This document shows positions 44,571-53,500 of a DNA stretch of 64,000 nucleotides, piece by piece. Made by a program: the position numbers and the translations under genes. The stretch is from positions 806,001 through 870,000 of the forward strand of contig NC_014550.1 in the NCBI RefSeq assembly GCF_000197735.1, in the 5' to 3' direction. The notes beneath the pieces were generated by a model that did not search any database, was not told where the DNA came from, and saw only the letters and a program-made list of their open reading frames with translations. Positions within the stretch are counted from its first letter, which is position 1. Every line of letters starts with the position of its first letter. Origin of the DNA: Glutamicibacter arilaitensis Re117. Its GTDB lineage: Bacteria > Actinomycetota > Actinomycetes > Actinomycetales > Micrococcaceae.

Positions 44571-45299
44571 TTATTTCAGGTCGTTTGCGACCTGTTCAGC
44601 AACGCTGTTCAGCTGCTCAACGGAAGTGTCACTGGACAGGACGACGGTGGAGTCGGCGAAATCAGCGATCAGGTAGGTGCTCTGGTCCTTGACCCGCACC
44701 TCCCATTCAGTGCCTCCAATGGTGCGCTTCTCGGTGGGAGTGGCAGCGTCGGTGATCAAGGCGATCCACGTTGGATTGGATTCAGCTGCTTGGCGAACCC
44801 AAACGAAGTTCTTATCTTCCGAGACCAGGCCGAATTCCCAATAAGGAACGCCCTGAGCGGTGTTGGCCTGCCAGCGCGCGAAGTTCGCATATTCCTTCTC
44901 GCCCAGTTCGGGAGCGAAAATTTCAAAACCGGAAATCTGCTCGGTCTGCTCTGCGGTGGCCTGCAGGTTGACGTCGCTTTCAAAAGCGTCGTCCTTCGGT
45001 GCGGGATTGAGCATCAAGACTGGAATGAGAATGGCAACAGTGAAGCCGATGGACAGCACCATGCCCTTGAAGGTCTGATTTGCACGCTTCGCCTGCTTCT
45101 CGGTCAGCTGCGGCTTGAACGGCAGATCTTCAAAGGTGGCATTGGGATCGTCCAGGCTTCGAGGGGATGCAACAGGCAGGCCGCTACCGCTTGCTGCGTT
45201 CTCGGTTGCCGGCGCGTTGTTCTCGGTGTTGTTCTCAGGATGCACGCCTTCCATTCTCCCCGAAGATTCTGTGGATTTCGAACGGGAGTGCCCAACCAC
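44571..45299 (-). CDS. DUF4245 domain-containing membrane protein
   Basis: This 242-residue protein has a hydrophilic N-terminal part, one transmembrane helix (MVLSIGFTVAILIPVLMLNP, about residues 80-99) and an extracytoplasmic domain that matches DUF4245 (YWEFGLVS, WIALITDAATPT, GGTEWEVR). The family has no known function and typically lies divergently next to glpX, as here. The start is uncertain: GTG 45299, ATG 45254 and GTG 45245 are all in frame, and the last two lie close to a GGGGAG/GGAAGG ribosome site. Conservation usually begins near the QAKRANQTFKG stretch. Confidence 0.82.
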   Translation of the reverse strand: MVGHSRSKSTESSGRMEGVHPENNTENNAPATENAASGSGLPVASPRSLDDPNATFEDLPFKPQLTEKQAKRANQTFKGMVLSIGFTVAILIPVLMLNPAPKDDAFESDVNLQATAEQTEQISGFEIFAPELGEKEYANFARWQANTAQGVPYWEFGLVSEDKNFVWVRQAAESNPTWIALITDAATPTEKRTIGGTEWEVRVKDQSTYLIADFADSTVVLSSDTSVEQLNSVAEQVANDLK

Positions 45300-45333
45300 A
45301 CATAGGACTGCGTGCAGGCGCGCCCGACACGAA

Positions 45334-45363
45334 CTGTAAAGCTAAAAACTAAGGGGATATAAT
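45334..45363 (+). promoter_or_regulatory. glpX promoter with perfect TATAAT
   Basis: CTGTAA (45334-45339) and a consensus TATAAT (45358-45363) are 18 bp apart. Transcription would start near 45370, giving a 30-45 base leader. Confidence 0.7.
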
Positions 45364-45401
45364 GTGGGTGTTTGCATAGGCGCAATGACTACGACTCAGT
45401 G

Positions 45402-46436
45402 ATGGGATCTTTCGTGACCGAAAAGAACAATTATGCCCACCTTTCTTCGCGACTGTCGGTTTCCGACGCGGAGCCGGACCGCAACCTAGCACTGGAGCTG
45501 GTGCGTGCTACCGAAGCGGCAGCCATCGCTTCCTCGCCATGGGTTGGATTCGGTGACAAGAATGCCGCCGACGGCGCGGCAGTGGATGCCATGCGTGGCC
45601 TGCTTTCCACCGTGAACTTCAACGGTGTTGTCGTGATCGGCGAAGGCGAAAAAGACGAAGCGCCAATGCTGTTCAATGGCGAACAGGTCGGCAACGGCTC
45701 CGGAGCCGAATGTGACGTCGCAGTAGACCCGATTGACGGCACCCGACTCACCGCACTGGGCCTGAACAACGCACTGTCCGTTCTGGCTGTGGCCGACCGC
45801 GGTTCGATGTTCGACCCTTCCGCAGTGTTCTACATGGAGAAGCTGGTCACCGGGCCAGAAGCCGCAGAACTTGTTGACCTCCGCCTGCCGGTGAAGCAGA
45901 ACCTGCACCTGATCGCCAAGGCCAAGGGCAAGAAGATCAGCCAGGTCACCGTGACCATCTTGGACCGCCCACGCCACGCTGGACTGATCGAAGAGATCCG
46001 TGCAGCCGGTGCGCGCACCAAGCTGATCATGGACGGCGACGTTGCCGGAGCCATCGCCGCAACCCGCGAGGGCACCGGCGTTGACGCGTTGATGGGCGTT
46101 GGCGGCACTCCTGAAGGCATCGTGACCGCCTGCGCCATCAAGGCACTGGGCGGCGTGATCCAGGGCCGCTTGTGGCCAACGGACGACGATGAGAAGCAGC
46201 AGGCGATCGACGCCGGCCATGAACTGGGCCGCGTGCTGACCACCAACGACTTGGTGACCTCCGATAACTGCTACTTCGCAGCGACCGGCATCACCGATGG
46301 CGACCTGCTGCGCGGAGCTCGCTACAAGGACAACCGCATCCACACCCAGTCGATCGTGATGCGTGCCAAGTCCGGCACCATCCGCTTCGTCGATGGTGAG
46401 CACCAGCAGGATAAGTGGGAAGCTTACACCCGCTAA
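45402..46436 (+). CDS. glpX: class II fructose-1,6-bisphosphatase
   Basis: This 344-residue gluconeogenic enzyme hydrolyses fructose-1,6-bisphosphate. Class II (GlpX) metal motifs are visible: GEGEKDEAPM, VDPIDGTRLTA and MDGDVAGAIAAT, with GVGGTPEGIVTACA near residue 235. The N-terminus DRNLALELVRATEAAA is conserved in the family. ATG 45402 or GTG 45414 is the likely start; the frame up to TTG 45372 lies at the transcription start of the TATAAT promoter and is unlikely. It is divergent from DUF4245. It is probably the only FBPase of this organism, as in other Actinobacteria. Confidence 0.93.
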   Translation: MGSFVTEKNNYAHLSSRLSVSDAEPDRNLALELVRATEAAAIASSPWVGFGDKNAADGAAVDAMRGLLSTVNFNGVVVIGEGEKDEAPMLFNGEQVGNGSGAECDVAVDPIDGTRLTALGLNNALSVLAVADRGSMFDPSAVFYMEKLVTGPEAAELVDLRLPVKQNLHLIAKAKGKKISQVTVTILDRPRHAGLIEEIRAAGARTKLIMDGDVAGAIAATREGTGVDALMGVGGTPEGIVTACAIKALGGVIQGRLWPTDDDEKQQAIDAGHELGRVLTTNDLVTSDNCYFAATGITDGDLLRGARYKDNRIHTQSIVMRAKSGTIRFVDGEHQQDKWEAYTR

Positions 46437-46451
46437 AACCAGCTCATGCTA

Positions 46452-46496
46452 AAACTGCGAGCTATGGACCTTTTGCAGGTTCATAGCTCGCAGTTT
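46452..46496. terminator. bidirectional terminator between glpX and manA
   Basis: A 19-bp stem with one G-U pair (46452-46470 with 46478-46496) and loop TTTTGCA, with A- and T-rich flanks. Confidence 0.88.
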
Positions 46497-46540
46497 CGGT
46501 TTAAGGCCTTGAATGCCGTGAAGATGCAGGGCCGGCAGTA

Positions 46541-47749
46541 CTAGTCGATCTGCGCGCTGGTCGCGAAGAGCTGACCTGGAACGGTGCCCTGCAAGGTGGC
46601 GGTGGCAGGCAGCTCAGCGGCAGTAATGAACAGCGACTGCCCGCGGCTGATGCTGCGTTCCCCCTCGCGGGTTGCGACCATGAACTCGCCGGCGGTGCAC
46701 AGCACAACGGCTGCACCGTGCAGCTGCAGATCGGCGGCAAGACCTGGTTCGGTAGGATCGAGCACCTGCAGCTGGAACTCTTCAAAGTCAGGCTTGTAGA
46801 GGCGATCATGGGTATCGAGCGCCACCGGCTCCAGGATCGGAGCGGGGGAGGGCTGGGCAATGGTGACGTCCAATAGCTCGGGAACGTCAATGTGCTTGCT
46901 GGTCAGTCCGCCGCGCAGCACGTTATCCGAATTGGCCATGACTTCAATTCCCAAGCCGCGCAGATACGCATGGACATTGCCCGCGCCCAAGCTGATGGCC
47001 TGGCCTGGTTCCAAGAAGACCAGATTCAGCAGCAACGCCACCAGAACGCCTGGGTCACCCGGGTAGACCTTGTTGATGGAAACCAGCTCGGCAAACTGCA
47101 CATTTCGCTGCAATTCGGTGCTGGCTGACACCGCGTGGCTGATCTGCTGTGCCAGCTGCGAGATTTCTTCCCCAGCGGTCAGCACGTGCTTGAAGGTGCT
47201 GGCGAGCGGGTCACTACCCTGCAGCAAGGCCACCAGTTCACCCACTATGCGATGGGACTGCTCTGGCAGGTGCGGTTCCAGAACCTGGAGGTCTTCAACG
47301 ATCTGCGCTGGCTGCCGGAAACCGGACAGTGCCACGAAGTCGGTCAATGCAAAGAGCATTTCCGGCTTGTGGTTATCGTCGCGGTAGTTGCGGTCCGCAG
47401 CGTCCAAAGCCTTGCCGCTGGCCGTTTCCTGGGCGAAGCGTTCCTTTGCCTGCTGCAGCGTTGGGTGCGTCTGGATGGACAACGGCGAAGTGGCAGAGAG
47501 GACCTTGAACAGGTATGGCAGGCGTCCATAACGCTGGGCGACACCGGCCCCCAGAATATGTTCTGGGTCCTGCGCAATGAAGTCATTGAGTGCTGTGCCG
47601 TCAGTGGAGATCCGGCTTGGGCACCCAGGGTGGGCGCCGAGCCACATCTCGGCCTGCGGGGTGGTGTCCGCAGGCAAATCGAGCAGGTCGGAGATCTGCG
47701 AGGCAGAACCCCAATGGTAGTCGCGGATAGCGTTTTTCAACTCGAACAC
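46541..47749 (-). CDS. manA: mannose-6-phosphate isomerase, class I
   Basis: This 402-residue zinc enzyme links fructose-6-phosphate to mannose-6-phosphate and so to GDP-mannose for glycans. The cupin zinc motif lies in LSIQTHPTLQQAKERF; FLEPGQAISLGAGNVHAYLRG is the PMI signature near residue 235. The GTG start at 47749 gives the normal N-terminus VFELKNAIRDYHWGS. A TATGGT box lies eight bases upstream. The longer frame to 47851 extends into the LCP gene's 3' end and is not supported. Confidence 0.91.
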   Translation of the reverse strand: MFELKNAIRDYHWGSASQISDLLDLPADTTPQAEMWLGAHPGCPSRISTDGTALNDFIAQDPEHILGAGVAQRYGRLPYLFKVLSATSPLSIQTHPTLQQAKERFAQETASGKALDAADRNYRDDNHKPEMLFALTDFVALSGFRQPAQIVEDLQVLEPHLPEQSHRIVGELVALLQGSDPLASTFKHVLTAGEEISQLAQQISHAVSASTELQRNVQFAELVSINKVYPGDPGVLVALLLNLVFLEPGQAISLGAGNVHAYLRGLGIEVMANSDNVLRGGLTSKHIDVPELLDVTIAQPSPAPILEPVALDTHDRLYKPDFEEFQLQVLDPTEPGLAADLQLHGAAVVLCTAGEFMVATREGERSISRGQSLFITAAELPATATLQGTVPGQLFATSAQID

Positions 47750-47816
47750 GTCGTTTGACCATAGCCTTTCAGGAACGGTATTTGGGTCGCATTGGCGGTC
47801 GGGGGGTCTTAACCGT

Positions 47817-49424
47817 TTATGGAACCGAACATTCGTCGTTGTTGGCTGCAATCTCAGAAATCAAGGTGCGGTAGCCAGCCATTTCCAGATTCACCAGGTA
47901 TTCCTCGGTGATCGGGCTTCCATCTGGCTTGGTGAACTCTTTGTCATCGCTATTGGACAGCTTCGGAGCATTATTCACATCGGTGCTGTCCTCACTTTCT
48001 TCAGAGGCCTTCGTGGTCTCCTCGGACTCTGCAGACTTGGAAGAATCCTTGCTCTTCTTCGGCTTGTCTTCCTTTGGCTTATTCTGCTTGGCGATCAGGG
48101 ATTGGATGCGCTCCTGCAGCTCATCGAATTTCGGGTAGGTGGAGAAGCTGCGTTCGAAGTCCGGTGCGCCAAGGGTCAGGCGAGTCATTGGCTCATTTGA
48201 AACCTTCTCGGCCAACGAAACGAACGATCCGAGCTGCCCGGCAGGAATATCGGTTTCCACCAGCTGTTCGCCAGCGGACATGATCGAAGTGAAGTTGCTC
48301 AGGATGGTTTGCGGCTTGACCTGCTTGATGATGGCCTGCTGCAAGCACTGCTGGCGCTTGATGCGGTGGTAGTCATCGGTGAAGTCACGCGAGCGGGCAA
48401 ACCACAAAGCCTGCTTGCCGGTGAAGGTGTGGGTGCCCGGGGCGAACCAGTGGGTGCGCACGGTGCTGTTCGGGTAGTACTTGCCGTTGTAAGGGACCCA
48501 GCCGCCGGAGTTGATGGTGACTCCGCCGAGGGCATCAACGAACTGCTCGAAGCCGGCCATGTTGATCATGACGTAGCCCTGGACCGGAAGGCCGGTAGTG
48601 CCTTCCAAAGCGTCCATGGCGGCCTGCGCACCGATGTTCTTTACGGTGTCAGGGAACGCATCGGCGTGTTCGGTTTCGGCATTGCGGTAGATCGAGTTGA
48701 AGATGCACTCGTCACCGCAGTTGTAGCCGTTCGGCCAAATTTTCTCCATCGGAGAGCCAGCTGCGAAGCGTGCGCTCTGGAAGTTGCGCGGTACCGAGAT
48801 CAGCAGGCTCTTGCCGGTTTTCGCATCAACGGAAAGCAAAGCCGCAACGTCGGTGCGCACGCCTTCACGGTTGTCCCCGGAGTCAGCTCCGAAGACCGCG
48901 ATGTTGTAGCGTCCGTCAATCGGGTCGAAGGCCGGGCCTTTGTCGAAGACCGCGGTAATGGTTTCGCGTCCGGTGTTCAGCAGCGAGGCGCCGTAGACGA
49001 ATACCCCGCTGGTGGCCACCACGGCTGCCAGGGTAAAGACCGAAACGATGGCTCGCATGCCCGGGGCCAGCAGCTTGGGCCGGATGATCACCAAGGTGTT
49101 GATGAACATGACCAGCCAGCCCAGGGCCAACGTGCCGAGCACGATGATCAAGAACAACTGGAAGTTCGGATGCGCTACCCGGCCCAAGATGATCGAACGA
49201 TCAATGAAGTACAGGGCGGCCAGCGCGATGATTGCCAGCCAGCACAGCATCGTGATGGACACTGCGATCCGTCCGAGCTTACGATTTCCGGCAATCAGCT
49301 GGGCGCTTCCGGGGAAGAAGATGGTCAGCAAGACCAAAATCATTGCGCGCTTGCTACGCTGCGGAGAGCTGATAGTCTCCGGCTGGCGCAACGGACTTGG
49401 TGCGCGGTGGCTGGCAGAACCCAT
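47817..49424 (-). CDS. LCP-family cell envelope protein (LytR-CpsA-Psr)
   Basis: This 535-residue protein has an N-terminal cytoplasmic stretch, about four hydrophobic segments up to residue 160, and an extracytoplasmic LCP domain (roughly 165-430). Motifs: NIAVFGADSGDNREGVRTD with the phosphate-binding Arg/Asp, GYVMINMAGFEQFVDALGG, and FARSRDFTDDYHRIKRQQ. LCP enzymes transfer polyprenyl-linked glycopolymers to peptidoglycan. The C-terminus has about 90 residues very rich in Lys, Ser and Glu. More than one N-terminal helix is unusual for LCP proteins, which often have a single one. The ATG follows GGGAAAG. Confidence 0.9.
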   Translation of the reverse strand: MGSASHRAPSPLRQPETISSPQRSKRAMILVLLTIFFPGSAQLIAGNRKLGRIAVSITMLCWLAIIALAALYFIDRSIILGRVAHPNFQLFLIIVLGTLALGWLVMFINTLVIIRPKLLAPGMRAIVSVFTLAAVVATSGVFVYGASLLNTGRETITAVFDKGPAFDPIDGRYNIAVFGADSGDNREGVRTDVAALLSVDAKTGKSLLISVPRNFQSARFAAGSPMEKIWPNGYNCGDECIFNSIYRNAETEHADAFPDTVKNIGAQAAMDALEGTTGLPVQGYVMINMAGFEQFVDALGGVTINSGGWVPYNGKYYPNSTVRTHWFAPGTHTFTGKQALWFARSRDFTDDYHRIKRQQCLQQAIIKQVKPQTILSNFTSIMSAGEQLVETDIPAGQLGSFVSLAEKVSNEPMTRLTLGAPDFERSFSTYPKFDELQERIQSLIAKQNKPKEDKPKKSKDSSKSAESEETTKASEESEDSTDVNNAPKLSNSDDKEFTKPDGSPITEEYLVNLEMAGYRTLISEIAANNDECSVP

Positions 49425-49441
49425 GTACTTGTGGACTTTCC

Positions 49442-49972
49442 CTAGGAAGCGAAATTCTCGTTGGCAACTTCAGCACGCAGAGCCGCGCCCTTGGCGTGGG
49501 CCTGCTCGCGCAATGAATCTGCAAACTGAAGCAACTTTACCTGTAACGACTCGGCTAGCTCGTCGGTTCCCGCTGAGAGCATGCGCACAGCAAGCAGGCC
49601 TGCGTTGCGAGCTCCGCCAATGGAAACAGTTGCTACGGGGACTCCTGCAGGCATCTGAACGATGGAAAGCAGGGAGTCCATTCCATCTAGTTTAGCCAGT
49701 GGAACTGGAACTCCGATCACTGGCAGCGGGGTAACAGCTGCAAGCATGCCGGGAAGATGCGCTGCGCCGCCGGCGCCGGCGATGATTACACGGATCCCGC
49801 GTTCGTGGGCTTTCTTGCCGTAGTCGATCATTTCGGTGGGCATGCGGTGCGCTGAAACGACGTCCGCTTCAAAGGGGATTCCGAATTCTGCCAGGGCCTG
49901 CGCGGCGAGGCGCATTACCGGCCAATCCGAATCAGAACCCATTACGAGGCCGACAAGTGGTGCTTCAGACAT
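49442..49972 (-). CDS. purE: N5-carboxyaminoimidazole ribonucleotide mutase
   Basis: This 176-residue purine-synthesis enzyme moves the carboxyl group of N5-CAIR to give CAIR. The family signatures are [15 protein letters not shown] at the N-terminus, SAHRMPTEM, and [19 protein letters not shown] at 49972 with AAGGAAAA upstream is chosen; the frame continues to 50068 through sequence that overlaps the end of purK and has no start signal. The two genes are in the order purK-purE, 73 bases apart, likely one transcript. The LCP gene follows after 17 bases. Confidence 0.95.
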   Translation of the reverse strand: MSEAPLVGLVMGSDSDWPVMRLAAQALAEFGIPFEADVVSAHRMPTEMIDYGKKAHERGIRVIIAGAGGAAHLPGMLAAVTPLPVIGVPVPLAKLDGMDSLLSIVQMPAGVPVATVSIGGARNAGLLAVRMLSAGTDELAESLQVKLLQFADSLREQAHAKGAALRAEVANENFAS

Positions 49973-50045
49973 GAGATTTTCCTTGCAGTGTTCTAGTAAG
50001 AGCCGCGGCCAGACACCTGGCAACGGCTCTTGATCAAAATAAAGA

Positions 50046-51206
50046 CTAGACGGTGGCGTCGGCGCCATCGCGGATCAGCGCGGCAACCTTGTTGGCCTGG
50101 GAGCGAAGTTCATCCACACTTTGCCCGGCGTTTGCCACGATGTTCACGTGGCCGATCTTCCTCCCGGGGCGTACCGACTTGCCGTAGGCATGCACCTTGA
50201 CCTCCGGGGCGGCAGCCAGCGCCGCCTGGAATGCGGAGTACAGATCCTGGTTGGCGCCGCCGAGGTAGTTCTTCATGACGGTGACGCCCAGTGCGCTGGT
50301 TTCGCCCAGCGGCAGGTCCAAGACCGCACGCAGGTGCTGCTCGAACTGGCTGGTGACCGAACCGTTCATGGTCCAGTGTCCGGTGTTGTGCGGACGCATG
50401 GCCAGCTCGTTGATCACGAAACCGGCGCCGACACCGGGGGTTTCGAAGAGTTCTGCAGCCATGACACCGGTAACGCCGAATTCCTCGGCGATGCGCAATG
50501 CCGCATTGGCTGCGGTGGCCGCGGTGGCATCGTCGATGTCCTGGGCCGGTGCGATGACTTCGTCGCAGACGCCATCAACCTGGATGGTGTGAACTACCGG
50601 CCAGGCCTTGGCCTCGCCGGAAGGGGTGCGGGCGACCAAAGCAGAGAGCTCGCGGGAGAAATCGACCTTGTCTTCGGCCAGCAGCGGACCGTTGGCAAAC
50701 CAGTCGGCTGCGTCCTTGGCGTCCTGCGCATTGTCGAGCATGCGCACGCCCTTGCCGTCGTAGCCGCCGCGCGGAGTCTTCAAAACAATCGGCCAGCCGG
50801 CCTTCTCGCCGAAGGCGATCAGCGCCTCGACGTCCTCGACCTTGGCCCACAGCGGGTTGGGAAGTCCCAGGCGCTCGATGGCTTCACGCATGACCAGCTT
50901 GTCCTGGGCATGGATCAGGGCTGCCGGGCGCGGCTGGATGTTGACGCCCTCGTTGATCAGGGTCGTCAGGAAATCGTTGGGAACGTGCTCGTGGTCAAAG
51001 GTGACTACGTCCTTGCCCTTGGCGAATTCGCGCAGGGTTTCGAGGTCCTTGTAGTCGCCTACCGGGGCGTCCGGAACGCAGCGCGCAGCTGAAACGTCAG
51101 GACCCTCGGCAAGAATATGCAATTCAAAACCTAGGTTCAGGGCCTCAGGGGCCATCATTCGGGCTAGCTGCCCGCCACCAATCACACCAATTTTTGGAAA
51201 GCTCAC
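50046..51206 (-). CDS. purK: N5-carboxyaminoimidazole ribonucleotide synthase
   Basis: This 386-residue ATP-grasp enzyme carboxylates AIR with bicarbonate and ATP; the product goes to PurE. The N-terminal [17 protein letters not shown] and the ATP-grasp segments ([32 protein letters not shown]) are clear. The GTG start lies seven bases after TACCCT on the minus strand, so its mRNA may be leaderless. It is divergent from the GtrA gene; the 176-bp gap contains both promoters. Confidence 0.95.
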   Translation of the reverse strand: MSFPKIGVIGGGQLARMMAPEALNLGFELHILAEGPDVSAARCVPDAPVGDYKDLETLREFAKGKDVVTFDHEHVPNDFLTTLINEGVNIQPRPAALIHAQDKLVMREAIERLGLPNPLWAKVEDVEALIAFGEKAGWPIVLKTPRGGYDGKGVRMLDNAQDAKDAADWFANGPLLAEDKVDFSRELSALVARTPSGEAKAWPVVHTIQVDGVCDEVIAPAQDIDDATAATAANAALRIAEEFGVTGVMAAELFETPGVGAGFVINELAMRPHNTGHWTMNGSVTSQFEQHLRAVLDLPLGETSALGVTVMKNYLGGANQDLYSAFQAALAAAPEVKVHAYGKSVRPGRKIGHVNIVANAGQSVDELRSQANKVAALIRDGADATV

Positions 51207-51213
51207 GAGTACT

Positions 51214-51219
51214 AGGGTA
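51214..51219 (-). promoter_or_regulatory. -10 box of a probable leaderless purK promoter
   Basis: On the minus strand TACCCT ends seven bases before the GTG at 51206; there is no ribosome-binding site. Confidence 0.45.
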
Positions 51220-51382
51220 TCGAAAGCGGCGTTGAGAATCGCATGCGCGATGTCTGATTACTCTCACAATCCGGTCAATTTTCAGAAAGTACGGATAAAA
51301 TAACAAGATCGCGGGCTTCTCCTAGCATGTAGCGCGCGTTGTTACTGCTAGCCAGACGGGAACAGAATTCCCTGGAGGACAA

Positions 51383-51952
51383 TTGCTCGAGCGCATTAAA
51401 CTCAAAATAGCCGGACTCATCTCGTTGCTGTGGCGCGAGGTGGCGAAGTTCGGTGTCGTCGGTGGCATCGCGTTCATCATCGACTCGGGCATCTACGTCT
51501 GGCTGCTGCATGGCCCCATGAGCGATTCGCAGGTTAAGGCAAAGATCATTGCCGGCATCGTCGCGACGATGTTCTCCTGGGTGGCCAACCGCTATTGGAC
51601 TTTCCGCCACCGCCGCCAGGCCAATGTGCTGCGCGAGCTGGTGATGTTCATCATCATGAATGCTATCGGCTTGGGCATTGCCGCCGCCTGCGTATGGGTC
51701 ACCAAGTACTGGTTGGGCCTGACCGATCCAACGTCGGTGTTCATCGCCGGTTCGGTCGTCGGCTTGGTGCTGGGCACCATCTTCCGTTTCTTCGCCTACC
51801 GTTTCTGGGTCTTCGGCAAGGAAATGGACCAAGAAGAAAAATTTGCCCATGACCACGAGATTCTGGACAAAAATCGGGCAGATACCGGCACTGGCACGAT
51901 GGAATCCACCGCCCAGGCCGATACCGGCACCCTCCCAACGGTGGTTCGCTAG
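51383..51952 (+). CDS. GtrA-family membrane protein
   Basis: This 189-residue protein has four hydrophobic helices, the GtrA pattern. The core begins VAKFGVVGGIAFIIDSGIYVWLL and contains WVANRYWTFRHRRQ near residue 70 and FRFFAYRFWVFGKE near residue 140. GtrA proteins help move polyprenyl-linked sugars across the membrane. The TTG start at 51383 is four bases after GGAGG. The 40-residue C-terminus is acidic and Thr-rich. The stop overlaps that of TIGR03089 by four bases tail to tail. Confidence 0.88.
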   Translation: MLERIKLKIAGLISLLWREVAKFGVVGGIAFIIDSGIYVWLLHGPMSDSQVKAKIIAGIVATMFSWVANRYWTFRHRRQANVLRELVMFIIMNAIGLGIAAACVWVTKYWLGLTDPTSVFIAGSVVGLVLGTIFRFFAYRFWVFGKEMDQEEKFAHDHEILDKNRADTGTGTMESTAQADTGTLPTVVR

Positions 51953-52677
51953 CCAGCTGGCTGGTAGTCGGAGGTGATGCGTTCGCCTTCGCGAAGACGC
52001 TCGGTCACTTCCAATCCATCTTCCACTAGCACAATTCCGTCTCCTGCTTTCCACTGGCCAATTGCATAGGGAAGCAAGGTGAGCACGGGCTGCTGGGCAC
52101 GGACTAGAATAGTTCCTTGCGCCTTAGCCGCGGCATCGAATAGCGCGGCAAGGCCGATGGGGGCGTCACCATTGGTTGCGATCGCTGAGGTATCACCAGA
52201 AACTGGCGAGGGATAGAACTGATCCCCGTAGGTACGCACGGAGGCGTTGAAGTCTTCTGCGACAGGGCCGAGATCCGAGCCGAAGGACAGCGCGAGAGCT
52301 GCCGGGTTCACAGCGAGGATTTCAGAGCTATTGGGGATGCGTGGGTCATTTGGTTGGGCCGTGACCCAAACCGAGGCCTGCTGGGCGTCAGCCTGCTCAG
52401 CGTCAACCAGCGTGGCGCCGTGATGCAGTGCAGCTAGCGCCAGGACCAGGGACTTCCAATGTGCTGGCAAATCAAGAACCACGACGGAGTCCTCATCGAG
52501 GTCGAAAACTTCACCCAAAAGGTTGGCGCTTTTCGCGACCCAATTGTCAAATACCCGTCCGGAGAGCTCTATGCGTTCCCCGATAACGGAGTACCAGGTG
52601 AGCCAAGGCGAGGCCGAGCCGCGTCGCGGGGAGAGCAGATTCTCCACAAAAGTCCCTGATTGTAGGCTATTGCTCAT
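51949..52677 (-). CDS. TIGR03089 family protein
   Basis: This 242-residue actinobacterial protein matches TIGR03089, a shortened relative of AMP-binding ligases without the catalytic phosphate loop. It resembles the first part of an acyl-CoA synthetase (VFDLDEDSVVVLDLPAHWKSLVLALAALHHGATLV), but the STGTP-type motif is absent, so it should not activate substrates. Function is unknown. The ATG has AAGGA upstream. It usually sits near LCP and WhiB genes, as here. Confidence 0.85.
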   Translation of the reverse strand: MSNSLQSGTFVENLLSPRRGSASPWLTWYSVIGERIELSGRVFDNWVAKSANLLGEVFDLDEDSVVVLDLPAHWKSLVLALAALHHGATLVDAEQADAQQASVWVTAQPNDPRIPNSSEILAVNPAALALSFGSDLGPVAEDFNASVRTYGDQFYPSPVSGDTSAIATNGDAPIGLAALFDAAAKAQGTILVRAQQPVLTLLPYAIGQWKAGDGIVLVEDGLEVTERLREGERITSDYQPAG

Positions 52678-52814
52678 CGAATGTCCTTAAATTTAAATAC
52701 TGAGAATTCACCGAGAATTCAGCTAAGACGGGACTCGCCCATCTCATATGCGTCTTTTGACGGCGTGTTGTGCCGGGAGTTTCCTGAGAACTCTTCTTAG
52801 AATGACCTCCCCAC

Positions 52815-52844
52815 TTGACTCTAGCGGAGTTACACGGCTGTAAT
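52815..52844 (+). promoter_or_regulatory. whiB promoter
   Basis: TTGACT (52815-52820) and TGTAAT (52839-52844) are 18 bp apart. The leader would be about 125 bases and contains the 10-bp tandem repeat at 52884. Confidence 0.6.
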
Positions 52845-52883
52845 TAGATGGTGCGTCCGAGCATGTTCATCACTTTTCGCTAG

Positions 52884-52903
52884 TTCGATGGAATTCGATG
52901 GAA
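52884..52903 (+). repeat. 10-bp tandem repeat in the whiB leader
   Basis: Two exact copies of TTCGATGGAA lie head to tail, 73 bases before the whiB ATG. Significance unknown. Confidence 0.7.
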
Positions 52904-52975
52904 TAAATGCTGCCGGATGGATCGGGAGCAGTGACGGCCTGATCTACTCAAACCAATCGAAAGGTCAACATCACC

Positions 52976-53500
52976 ATGGCGAATCTGGAGCACGGGTACT
53001 CCGAATTTTCGACCTCGGCTGTTGCGTCGGCTCAATACGGGCTGGAGGACGCACCATCCGACTGGTTTGTCGATCCTCAAGCCGGTGAGTCCGCACGGGT
53101 TGCAGTTGCAGCCGATCTGGAGACCGCGGCCGACAACTTCTTGAAAGTGCATGACGCATCATCGGAACCAGAAGAAATTTCTTCGGTCGGTTCGTGGGCA
53201 CCTGAGCTCGACGAAGATGATGAAGTGCGCGAAACGATCAAGGCTGTATGGCTTGGCGTTGGCGGAGAAGTTGATGAGGGCGAACTGGGCTGGCAAGCCC
53301 GTGCACTGTGTGCACAGACCGACCCCGAGGCATTCTTCCCTGAAAAGGGAGGGTCGACTCGTGACGCGAAACGTGTCTGCGGCGCATGTGTTGTCCGATC
53401 AGAATGTCTAGAATATGCCTTAAGCAATGACGAGCGCTTCGGAATCTGGGGAGGGCTCTCAGAGCGCGAACGTCGCCGTCTACGGAAACGAGCAATCTAA
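52976..53500 (+). CDS. WhiB-family iron-sulfur transcription regulator (WhiB2/WhmD-like) with long N-terminal extension
   Basis: This 174-residue protein carries the WhiB domain only in its last 75 residues. Four cysteines (C112, C135, C138, C144) form the Fe-S ligand set in the pattern Cys...CxxC...Cys. GIWGGLSERERRRLRKRAI is the WhiB G[VI]WGG turn and basic DNA-binding tail. ALCAQTDPEAFFPEKGGSTRDAKRVC resembles WhiB2, the septation regulator. The first 100 residues are acidic and not part of the classical domain. The ATG follows AAAGG at an unusually long 11 bases. The GT2 gene begins at its stop codon. Confidence 0.88.
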   Translation: MANLEHGYSEFSTSAVASAQYGLEDAPSDWFVDPQAGESARVAVAADLETAADNFLKVHDASSEPEEISSVGSWAPELDEDDEVRETIKAVWLGVGGEVDEGELGWQARALCAQTDPEAFFPEKGGSTRDAKRVCGACVVRSECLEYALSNDERFGIWGGLSERERRRLRKRAI

